DNA of 64,000 bases from an uncultured Candidatus Cenarchaeum sp. (GTDB lineage Archaea > Thermoproteota > Nitrososphaeria > Nitrososphaerales > Nitrosopumilaceae), in assembly GCA_958295735.1 (NCBI GenBank), contig OY282369.1, forward strand, positions 2,146,983-2,210,982, in the 5' to 3' direction. Both the position numbers and the translations under genes were made by a program. A model generated the notes under the pieces. It saw only the letters and a list, made by a program, of their open reading frames with translations. It was not told where the DNA came from and did not search any database. This document shows, one piece after another, positions 22,218-29,437 of the stretch. Positions within the stretch are counted from its first letter, which is position 1; each line of letters starts with the position of its first letter.

Positions 22218-23834
22218 ATGGCGCTTTATCCGGCCGGCGCGCTGGCAGCACTGCTGATCGTCGCGGCCGGCTCGGCCTTGGCGCTGGATGCCCCTGCCGC
22301 GCACGCGGGAGGCGAAAAGGACTACGGCCACGACGGCGAAAAGGACTACGGCCACGACGGCGAAAAGGACTACGGCCACGACGGCGAAAAGGACTACGGC
22401 CACGACGGCGAAAAGGACTACGGCCACGACGGCGAAAAGGACTACGGCCACGACGGCGAAAAGGACTACGGCCACGACGGCGACAGGGAACACCGCGATG
22501 CCCCGTCCCGCGCCACGATGTCCGAGGACGGCGCGTGCGGCTCCTCCGAGCTGCCGGCCGGCGGCGCCTGCATCCCGTACAAGATCACGTCGGGCGAGGT
22601 GACGGGGGCCGTGGCGACCGAGGGGGCCGCCGGCATGACCGAGCTCGCCGTGTCCATAGAATCGCCGGACGACGGGGGCAAGCTTGCCCTCGCGCCGATC
22701 ATGAAGGGCTGCGGCCCCTCGGATGCCCCGCTGATCCTGGTGGACGGCGAGGAATGGGACGACTACATGTACCACGACGGCCGCCTCAAGGTGATGTTCG
22801 CGGCCGGCACGGAGCTCGTGGAGGTCGTCGGCGAATGCGTCGCGCCCGCCTTTGGGGCGGATCCGGGGGCGATGATGGCGGAGGAAGAGCCGGAAGCGAT
22901 GATGGCGGAGGAAGAGCCGGAAGCGATGATGGCGGAGGAAGAGCCGGAAGCGATGGCGATGATGGAGCCGCCCGCGCCGGTGGCCGAGCCGGCCGGCTCG
23001 CCGGGCCTGCCGCCGCCGTGCCCCGACTGCGTGGGAGACGGCAGGGCCCAGGCGGATGCCGCCGCCGCCAGCGCCACCACCATAACCGTCAGGACGGATG
23101 CCGCCTCGTACGGCCACTCCTCCACGGTGGTGGTGGAGGGAACGGTGGCCAGGATAAAGTACGGCATGCCGGTCACCCTCATAGTCACCAGTTCCACCGG
23201 CAACATAGTGTCCCTGAGCCAGCTCCCGGTGGACCGGTCGGGCGGCTTTTCGACGTCCTTCAGCACGGACGGCCCGCTCTGGAAGTACGACGGCACCTAC
23301 ACCCTCAGGGTCCAGTACGGCGCCCAGGCATCCAGCAACAAGGCCACCTTCGACCTGGTGGGCGGCGTGCAGCCCGCGCCCGTCGTCCCGGAGCCCCCCG
23401 CCGACGGCCCGCCGGCGTGCCCCGCCGGCAGCATCGCGGCCGGCGACGACTGCGTGCAGTACGAGATAACCGGGGGCGCATCCGTGACGGGCGCATCCGT
23501 TGCCGGCGCCGACGGCGGCTTCAACGTCCTGACGGTAGCGGTGGACTCGGCCGGCGAGGACGGCATCCTGACGGTCATGCCCATGGCCCCCGGCTGCAAC
23601 GAGGCCGGCGACCCGCTCGTGGTGGTGGACGGCGAGGAGTGGGACGACTACGCGTTCGACGGCTCCGAGCTGTCGGTCATGTTCCCGGCCGGGGCCGGCG
23701 AGGTGGAGGTGATCGGCACGTGCGTCGTTCCCGAGTTCGGCGCGGTGGCGGTGCTGGCCCTTGCAGCGGCCGTCGTCGCGGCGGTGGCGCTGACCGCCCG
23801 CTCGCGCCCCGGCCTCCTCGTCCCGCGGCCCTAG
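22218..23834 (+). CDS. PEFG-CTERM surface protein with EKDYGHDG repeats, copy 1 (538 aa)
   Basis: Exported, cell-envelope-anchored protein. Layout: signal peptide (MALYPAGALAALLIVAAGSA, cleavage probably near AHA-GG); seven perfect GEKDYGHD octads (nt 22311-22478); a domain of about 95 residues with conserved Cys and LVDGEEWDDY; three MMAEEEPEA repeats; an Ig-like domain starting VRTDAASYGHSS; a second copy of the 95-residue domain with VVDGEEWDDY; then the sorting signal VPEFGAVAVLALAAAVVAAV with a short Arg-containing tail. PEFG-CTERM is the thaumarchaeal exosortase-type signal. The His/Asp/Glu/Tyr-rich octads could bind metal ions, which is inference. ATG 22218 is placed by the TATA element. 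A near-identical gene follows at 24,657. Confidence 0.92.
   Translation: MALYPAGALAALLIVAAGSALALDAPAAHAGGEKDYGHDGEKDYGHDGEKDYGHDGEKDYGHDGEKDYGHDGEKDYGHDGEKDYGHDGDREHRDAPSRATMSEDGACGSSELPAGGACIPYKITSGEVTGAVATEGAAGMTELAVSIESPDDGGKLALAPIMKGCGPSDAPLILVDGEEWDDYMYHDGRLKVMFAAGTELVEVVGECVAPAFGADPGAMMAEEEPEAMMAEEEPEAMMAEEEPEAMAMMEPPAPVAEPAGSPGLPPPCPDCVGDGRAQADAAAASATTITVRTDAASYGHSSTVVVEGTVARIKYGMPVTLIVTSSTGNIVSLSQLPVDRSGGFSTSFSTDGPLWKYDGTYTLRVQYGAQASSNKATFDLVGGVQPAPVVPEPPADGPPACPAGSIAAGDDCVQYEITGGASVTGASVAGADGGFNVLTVAVDSAGEDGILTVMPMAPGCNEAGDPLVVVDGEEWDDYAFDGSELSVMFPAGAGEVEVIGTCVVPEFGAVAVLALAAAVVAAVALTARSRPGLLVPRP
22311..22478 (+). repeat. 24-bp coding tandem repeat, 7 copies
   Basis: GGCGAAAAGGACTACGGCCA+CGAC, identical at base level in all seven copies and encoding GEKDYGHD. 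The second gene has five copies. Identical codons point to slippage expansion. Confidence 0.95.
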
Positions 23835-24484
23835 CCCTCCCGCCGGTCCCGCAGTTGCGGGTTGCCCGGGCGGGCTCGAGCCAGCGCGCCCGCCTGCCGC
23901 GGGCGCTGGGTGCCTCTTCCGATCCGGGTTCGCGCTTGGCGGGGGAGCGGCCGGCCGCGGCCCGCGGGGGCCGCGCGCAGGATCCCGCGCTTTCGAAGCG
24001 GCTACCCGGCGGCGCCGCTAGCCCAGGGCCGCGCGGCAGGGCCGGGCCGGGATCGCCCCGTTTCACGGCAGGCGCGCGGCGGCGCCGGGCGGGACGGGTC
24101 TTCCCGGCCTTCCGGCCGGGCAGGCCTGGCCGACGGGCCGGCAACCAGGCGCATCCGCCCCGGGCGGGCGGCGGGGGCCGGAGCCCGGGGGCCGGCGAGA
24201 GGGAGGGGCGGACGGCCTCCGCGGATTATCCCGCGGCGGCGCCGGCCGGGGCGGCATTCTGCAACGGCCGGCAGGCGCGGCATCGGGGGCTACCGGCAGG
24301 CCCGGGCGGCGGAACCGGAATTCAACGCGTGCGCTGCCGGGGACAGTCGGTGCAGACTCGCGCCCGCCGCGATCCGGGCGCGGGATCGGGGGCGGTCCGC
24401 CGTCGCCAGGCGCGGTTCCAGCTCGGGCGCGAGCCCGCACGGCAGCCGCGAGGCGGCCGGCGTTTTCCGGCGCATCCCACGACC
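23835..24484. other. Intergenic between the two PEFG-CTERM genes
   Basis: No credible gene. A partial REP-like repeat lies at about 23,911-23,940 (CTTCCGATCCGGGTTCGCGC, left arm degenerate). Confidence 0.55.
23911..23940 (+). repeat. REP-like hairpin, copy 3 (partial)
   Basis: TTCCGATCCGGGTTCGCGC core retained; the left arm GCGCGAAAACGCC has been lost or altered. Confidence 0.45.
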
Positions 24485-24575
24485 GCGGCGGTTTTTCGCG
24501 CCCAAAAGCGTCGCGGGACGGGCTGGCATTTAGTTCGTACCACAACCCGAATTTTGGGCGTGAAAAACCGCCGCG
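24485..24575. mobile_element. 91-bp MITE-like palindrome
   Basis: Left arm GCGGCGGTTTTTCGCGCCCA+AAA (24,486 onward); right arm TTTTGGGCGTGAAAAACCGC+CG (24,552-24,573), the reverse complement with one mismatch, around a 45-bp centre. Such terminal repeats with no coding capacity look like a miniature inverted-repeat element or two element ends lying back to back. The same end recurs at 26,863. Confidence 0.6.
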
Positions 24576-24625
24576 CCGCGCCCGCCGCGGGCGTGATTGC
24601 GAAACGCGCTAATATTTTCAGTATG

Positions 24626-24633
24626 TTTTTATA
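24626..24633 (+). promoter_or_regulatory. TATA element of PEFG-CTERM gene 2
   Basis: TTTTTATA; TTATA starts 28 nt before ATG 24657. Identical to the copy 1 promoter. Confidence 0.8.
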
Positions 24634-24656
24634 GCAAGCTTCCCGATCGGCCTCAG

Positions 24657-26198
24657 ATGGCGCTTTATCCGGCCGGCGCGCTGGCAGCACTGCTGATCGT
24701 CGCGGCCGGCTCGGCCTTGGCGCTGGATGCCCCTGCCGCGCACGCGGGAGGCGAAAAGGACTACGGCCACGACGGCGAAAAGGACTACGGCCACGACGGC
24801 GAAAAGGACTACGGCCACGACGGCGAAAAGGACTACGGCCACGACGGCGAAAAGGACTACGGCCACGACGGCGACAGGGAACACCGCGATGCCCCGTCCC
24901 GCGCCACGATGTCCGAGGACGGCGCGTGCGGCTCCTCCGAGCTGCCGGCCGGCGGCGCCTGCATCCCGTACAAGATCACGTCGGGCGAGGTGACGGGGGC
25001 CGTGGCGACCGAGGGGGCCGCCGGCATGACCGAGCTCGCCGTGTCCATAGAATCGCCGGACGACGGGGGCAAGCTTGCCCTCGCGCCGATCATGAAGGGC
25101 TGCGGCCCCTCGGATGCCCCGCTGATCCTGGTGGACGGCGAGGAATGGGACGACTACATGTACCACGACGGCCGCCTCAAGGTGATGTTCGCGGCCGGCA
25201 CGGAGCTCGTGGAGGTCGTCGGCGAATGCGTCGCGCCCGCCTTTGGGGCGGATCCGGGGGCGATGATGGCGGAGGAAGAGCCGGAGGCGATGATGGCGGA
25301 GGAAGAGCCGGAAGCGATGGCGATGATGGAGCCGCCCGCGCCGGTGGCCGAGCCGGCCGGCTCGCCGGGCCTGCCGCCGCCGTGCCCCGACTGCGTGGGA
25401 GACGGCAGGGCCCAGGCGGATGCCGCCGCCGCCAGCGCCACCACCATAACCGTCAGGACGGATGCCGCCTCGTACGGCCACTCCTCCACGGTGGTGGTGG
25501 AGGGAACGGTGGCCAGGATAAAGTACGGCATGCCGGTCACCCTCATAGTCACCAGTTCCACCGGCAACATAGTGTCCCTGAGCCAGCTCCCGGTGGACCG
25601 GTCGGGCGGCTTTTCGACGTCCTTCAGCACGGACGGCCCGCTCTGGAAGTACGACGGCACCTACACCCTCAGGGTCCAGTACGGCGCCCAGGCATCCAGC
25701 AACAAGGCCACCTTCGACCTGGTGGGCGGCGTGCAGCCCGCGCCCGTCGTCCCGGAGCCCCCCGCCGACGGCCCGCCGGCGTGCCCCGCCGGCAGCATCG
25801 CGGCCGGCGACGACTGCGTGCAGTACGAGATAACCGGGGGCGCATCCGTGACGGGCGCCTCCGTTGCCGGCGCCGACGGCGGCTTCAACGTCCTGACGGT
25901 AGCGGTGGACTCGGCCGGCGAGGACGGCATCCTGACGGTCATGCCCATGGCCCCCGGCTGCAACGAGGCCGGCGACCCGCTCGTGGTGGTGGACGGCGAG
26001 GAATGGGACGACTACGCGTTCGACGGCTCCGAGCTGTCGGTCATGTTCCCGGCCGGGGCCGGCGAGGTGGAGGTCATCGGCACGTGCGTCGTTCCCGAGT
26101 TCGGCGCGGTGGCGGTGCTGGCCCTGGCAGCGGCCGTCGTCGCGGCGGTGGCGCTGACCGCCCGCTCGCGCCCCGGCCTCCTCGTCCCGCGGCCCTAG
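24657..26198 (+). CDS. PEFG-CTERM surface protein with EKDYGHDG repeats, copy 2 (513 aa)
   Basis: Same protein as the gene at 22,218 with the same signal peptide, domains and PEFG-CTERM anchor. It is 25 residues shorter, explained exactly by five instead of seven GEKDYGHD octads (nt 24750-24869) and two instead of three MMAEEEPEA units. Elsewhere the two genes differ only at scattered, mostly silent bases, so the duplication is recent or kept uniform by gene conversion. It lies between inverted repeats that may mark a passenger transposon. Whether both copies are expressed cannot be told; both promoters are intact. Confidence 0.92.
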   Translation: MALYPAGALAALLIVAAGSALALDAPAAHAGGEKDYGHDGEKDYGHDGEKDYGHDGEKDYGHDGEKDYGHDGDREHRDAPSRATMSEDGACGSSELPAGGACIPYKITSGEVTGAVATEGAAGMTELAVSIESPDDGGKLALAPIMKGCGPSDAPLILVDGEEWDDYMYHDGRLKVMFAAGTELVEVVGECVAPAFGADPGAMMAEEEPEAMMAEEEPEAMAMMEPPAPVAEPAGSPGLPPPCPDCVGDGRAQADAAAASATTITVRTDAASYGHSSTVVVEGTVARIKYGMPVTLIVTSSTGNIVSLSQLPVDRSGGFSTSFSTDGPLWKYDGTYTLRVQYGAQASSNKATFDLVGGVQPAPVVPEPPADGPPACPAGSIAAGDDCVQYEITGGASVTGASVAGADGGFNVLTVAVDSAGEDGILTVMPMAPGCNEAGDPLVVVDGEEWDDYAFDGSELSVMFPAGAGEVEVIGTCVVPEFGAVAVLALAAAVVAAVALTARSRPGLLVPRP

Positions 26199-27709
26199 CC
26201 CTCCCGCCGGTCCCGCTTTTCGGGGCCGCCTCCGGCCAGCCGCGCCGCCCCCCGTCCCGCACCGTGCGCACAAGACAAGCGCGCTGTCTCGCGAATTATT
26301 CCCGGCCCGCGCGGCAGGCGACCGGGCCGCGATGCGGGGCCGCGGCAGGGAAGGCGGCCGGGGCGAAGGGCCCGGGATTCCTCCCCGACGCCGGCACGGC
26401 GCACCTGGAGCGGTGCCGCAAGCCGGGGAAGAACCCAAGGGCGGGCGCGGGGCTGACCGCCCGCATGCGGAGGGGGGCATGACGTACCGAACATGGCGGA
26501 CAGCGAACTGCAAGTCGACAGGTTCGTCAGCGCGGCGTTTCGGCCCCGGCGCGGCCGGCACCGCGAATCCCGACGATTCCGCAGCGCCGACAGGCGGGAA
26601 ATTCCCGGCCGGCATCCCCGCGGATCGCTCGGGAAAGATGCCGAAGGCCGAGACGGACCCCAAAGCCGCGGCCGGGCCGCTGGCATTCGACCCGCGCAAG
26701 GGCGGCGCGGCGATGCGGGAGACGGCGGCCCCGCCCGAAAAGCCGCGCCCGGCCGTCCGCCACCGGCTCATGCGCGGCGTCCGGCCGGGCATCGGCGGCC
26801 GGAGCTGCATCCGCCGGGAAAGCGGGAAGGACGGGCCCGGCCGGGAGCGGCGGGGGCGGCCGCGGCGGTTTTTCGCGCCCAAAACCCGAGTCGCGGGGCG
26901 AACCGGGCTTTGTTATTGGCCGGTTATCGGTTAGATTCGGCGCGATCTGCGGGCTTTTGGACTCGCGCGGTTTTTCCACCAATCTTCCCCGATCGAAAGC
27001 GAGGTACCCGCCGGCGACCTGGGATTCCAAGGCCGGCCGCGCGAGCGCCCGCACTATGTCCTGCGGCAAGTCGCCGACGCGCTTTGCGGAGCGGCTCACG
27101 CCGACCGCGCCGCGGGGCCCGGATGCGTGGACGCGGTCCCGCGCCGTGCCCCCGCCGGTCACTTTGTGGGCGATCTGAAAGTCCGCACGATCGTGCGGGG
27201 GAGACGCTTTGCGTTGGCCGTACCCCATACCCGCCTTGAACATCCCGTTCCCGCCAAACCGCCCTGCTGATGCGGCGGGCGATCTGCTTTGGCCCGCCGC
27301 CTCCGCATCCGGCGGAGCCGCGAGGGCAAGCATCCCGCGCGCGGCCGCGTTCGCCTCGAAGTTTGCCTCGCCCACATTCAGATCTCCGCGAGTGTTTGCG
27401 AGCATGCGGGCTCCGATGCGGGCCTCCGGCCCGCACTCGTCACGCTTTTCGTCGCCGCGCTTGACGGCAGGGTGGTTTGTGCAGGCGACGGAATCCGAGG
27501 AATTTTTGCCGACGCCCCCTCCGCCCCGGCCGGATGGCTCCCCGAGTCGACGTCTTTCGCGTCCGGCACCAAGCATGGGCCGTCCCGTTTCCGCAAGCGT
27601 TTTTTCCCTCGAAGTCCCGCGCCGATCACACGGATCAAGCCGCATCATTCGGGCGCCGGGATCTCCGCCTTCCGGTGCTCTCCCGCCAGCTTTCCCCGCG
27701 CCCCGCCGC
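26199..27709. other. 1.5 kb without a confident gene, probably decayed DNA
   Basis: 26,863-26,884 is the right-hand copy of the inverted repeat. After it, GC drops (around 26,910-27,200 and 27,450-27,650) and both strands stay open. The minus-strand frame ending near 26,930 has passages such as GDLPQDIVRALARPALESQV then AGGYLAFDRGRLVEKPRESK that look once-coding, and the plus strand is almost as plausible. I suspect a relic gene or insertion sequence but cannot classify it. Confidence 0.4.
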
Positions 27710-28660
27710 TCAGCCCTTCATGCCGTAGCCCGCGAGGACCGAATAGCACCCCAGCCCGCACTCCCCGCACCTGGGCTTCATGGTCCCGCCGGATCCCTCG
27801 GCGCTGCCTATGCAGCACGGGCGCTTTTCGCGCCCCATGTGGTCGACCGACAGTATGGCCCAGGTCGGGCAGTCGACGGGCGTTGTCCCCCTGCCGCCCC
27901 AGCTCGCCTTCATCATCTCCAGCTGCCTTTCGGGGTTCACGATGTACCCCTTGTGCGGCCCCCTCCGCATCTCCAGTATCTCGTCGACGACGCGGTCGCG
28001 CTCCCCGCCGAACGGCAGCCAGAGCGGGTCGCCCTCCGCGAACGGCGTGTGGAACTGGAAGCCTATCTTGTTGGAGTGCCCCTTCCAGTCCTCGACCACC
28101 CGCCGGACCGACCCGCAGTTCCTCGAGTTTATCGTCATGGTGATCCATATGTCCTTCCGCGAGCCGCCGCCCTCCACGTATTCCAGGACGTTCTTCCTCG
28201 TCGCGTCCCACGCCCCCTCCCCCCTTATCCCGTCGTGGATCCGCCGCGAGCCGTCCACGGACACCCAGTAAAAGTAGATGCCCTTCAGCCGCGGCAGCGG
28301 GTGCGTCCCGTTGGTGACGACGCACGCCCTGTTCGGGAACTCCTTCACGAACAGTTCCACTACCTCGGGGCGCATCAGCGGCTCGCCGCCGACCACCGTG
28401 ACCACGAACACGTGGTTCTTCTTGAACTTGGCGTCGATCACCTCCTTCCACTGCCCCGCGGTCAGCCCGTCCCCCTCCTTCCTGTTCAGCCACCAGTAGC
28501 AGTGCCCGCAGTGCAGGTTGCACGAGTTGGTTATGTCGGCCGAGCCGTACAGGGGGCTGCGCCTGTTGAACAGCCTGTACCCGGCGAACTTCAGCCCCAT
28601 CCGCGCGTACAGCGGGGCCTCGGCGAGCAGCCGCCGCGGCCCCCTGCCCATCACCTCCAC
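27710..28660 (-). CDS. Radical SAM protein with C-terminal cysteine cluster, 316 aa
   Basis: The segment ADITNSCNLHCGHCYWWLNR near residue 45 holds the CxxxCxxC motif that binds the [4Fe-4S] cluster for S-adenosylmethionine cleavage. VVTVVGGEPLMRPEVVELFV follows as the GGEP SAM-contact motif, then FYWVSVDGSRRIHDGIRG. The C-terminus (RPCCIGSAEGSGG, then KPRCGECGLGCYSVLAG) is Cys-rich, as in SPASM-like enzymes that hold a second cluster. The substrate is unknown; no partner gene is adjacent. GTG 28660 lies 24-30 nt from a minus-strand TTAAGTA element and is preferred to ATG 28651, although a GGAGGTG sits directly before that ATG. Confidence 0.85.
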   Translation of the reverse strand: MEVMGRGPRRLLAEAPLYARMGLKFAGYRLFNRRSPLYGSADITNSCNLHCGHCYWWLNRKEGDGLTAGQWKEVIDAKFKKNHVFVVTVVGGEPLMRPEVVELFVKEFPNRACVVTNGTHPLPRLKGIYFYWVSVDGSRRIHDGIRGEGAWDATRKNVLEYVEGGGSRKDIWITMTINSRNCGSVRRVVEDWKGHSNKIGFQFHTPFAEGDPLWLPFGGERDRVVDEILEMRRGPHKGYIVNPERQLEMMKASWGGRGTTPVDCPTWAILSVDHMGREKRPCCIGSAEGSGGTMKPRCGECGLGCYSVLAGYGMKG

Positions 28661-28683
28661 GGGCGCGGGGGGGGCGCCGCCGG

Positions 28684-28690
28684 TACTTAA
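28684..28690 (-). promoter_or_regulatory. TATA-like element of the radical SAM gene
   Basis: TTAAGTA on the minus strand, 24-30 nt upstream of GTG 28660; it sets the start choice. Confidence 0.55.
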
Positions 28691-29268
28691 GGAAATCGCG
28701 GCGCCGCGGGCGCGGGGCCGGCGGAGGGGGCCGGCGGCCCGCCGCGCCCGGGCGCCGCGGGCGCGGGCCGCGGGGGCCACGGGGGGCTCACGCGGGCGCG
28801 CGGCGCCCGCCGGCGGCGAGAAAACGGGGGGCGCGATCGGGGGCGGGCGCGCGGCGCCCGCCGGCGGGGACGAGGTTCCGGGCGATCCGGGCGCGGGATC
28901 CGGCCGCGCCGCGGCTGCATCCCGCCCGCCGCGGCGCGCCGGATGCCGCGGGCAGGCCCGCGCCGGGGCGGGCGGCGCCGGGCGCCTGGGAGGCCCGCGC
29001 CGGGGCGGGCGGCGCCGGGCGCCTGGGAGGCCCGCGCACGGCTGCCCTGACGGCCGGCGCCGCGCCGCTGTGGCGGAGCCCCGGACCGCGGGGTTCTCCG
29101 GCGCGCGGGGCGGCGCGCCCCGCGGCGCGGACTGGTCCGGGCCGAAACCGCGCCCGGCAGCGGCAAGCCGCCCGCATCCCGCGCCCGGATCGCGGCGGGC
29201 CGAGTCTGCATCCCGCGGTATGCGTGGTTTATTTACCGGCAAAACAGGGGCAACGCAGTTGCAGGCGG
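28691..29268. other. GC-rich divergent intergenic region
   Basis: No gene seen. It contains a 37-bp tandem duplication (28,955-29,028) and a 25-bp direct repeat near 28,791 and 28,845. Confidence 0.6.
28955..29028 (+). repeat. 37-bp tandem duplication (2 copies)
   Basis: The unit starting GGCCCGCGCCGGGGCGGGCG occurs at 28,955 and 28,992, with 10 further bases of a third copy. Confidence 0.85.
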
Positions 29269-29274
29269 CTAACT

Positions 29275-29284
29275 TGTATATTTT
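29275..29284 (+). promoter_or_regulatory. TATA element of the giant surface protein gene
   Basis: TGTATATTTT. With the usual spacing transcription would begin near 29,303, leaving a leader of about 135 nt before ATG 29438, unlike the leaderless genes. The leader contains a run of 14 G (29,411-29,424). Confidence 0.6.
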
Positions 29285-29410
29285 GCGGGAGGATGCGCGC
29301 GCGGGGCACCGGGCCGGCGCCCAACGGCGGGAAACGCGGGACCTTGGTTCCGGGCGGCAGCGCCGCGGGCGCGGCAGGGCATCAGGGCGGAAGCGGCCCG
29401 GCATCCCCGC

Positions 29411-29424
29411 GGGGGGGGGGGGGG
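29411..29424 (+). repeat. G14 homopolymer in the leader of the giant gene
   Basis: Fourteen consecutive G residues, ending 13 bases before ATG 29438. Tracts this long are slippage-prone and may alter leader length or structure; they are also prone to sequencing error. Confidence 0.7.
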
Positions 29425-29437
29425 ACATAGCGCGCCC

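Larger units (their letters stand above)
22178..23853 (+). repeat. Long direct repeat, copy A (PEFG-CTERM gene plus promoter)
   Basis: From TTCAGTATGTTTTTATAGCA through the gene to CCTCCCGCCGGTCCCG, almost base-identical to copy B at 24,617-26,217. Differences are few: repeat-number changes of the 24-bp and 27-bp units and a handful of substitutions (for example GCATCC/GCCTCC near 23,499 and GTGATC/GTCATC near 23,706). Confidence 0.95.
24617..26217 (+). repeat. Long direct repeat, copy B
   Basis: Second copy of the segment described at 22,178-23,853, including the promoter and about 19 bp past the stop codon. Confidence 0.95.
24552..26884. mobile_element. Possible IR-bounded segment carrying PEFG-CTERM copy 2
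   Basis: The segment opens with TTTTGGGCGTGAAAAACCGC and closes with the matching inverted sequence (GCGGTTTTTCGCGCCCAAAA ending at 26,884). Similarity extends about 35 bp inward. The bases outside are CCCGA on both sides (24,546-24,550 and 26,885-26,889), a possible short target duplication. It contains the complete second PEFG-CTERM gene and no recognisable transposase, so it would be a non-autonomous passenger element. Inference from the repeats only. Confidence 0.4.

Noticed and set aside
22311-22478. Regular 24-bp direct repeats resembling a CRISPR array
   Set aside because: No spacers: the repeats are contiguous, in frame and encode GEKDYGHD octads inside an exported protein; no cas genes nearby.
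26493-27648. Overlapping ORFs on both strands after PEFG-CTERM copy 2
   Set aside because: Both strands look about equally protein-like and neither has a promoter or family; reported only as probable decayed DNA.
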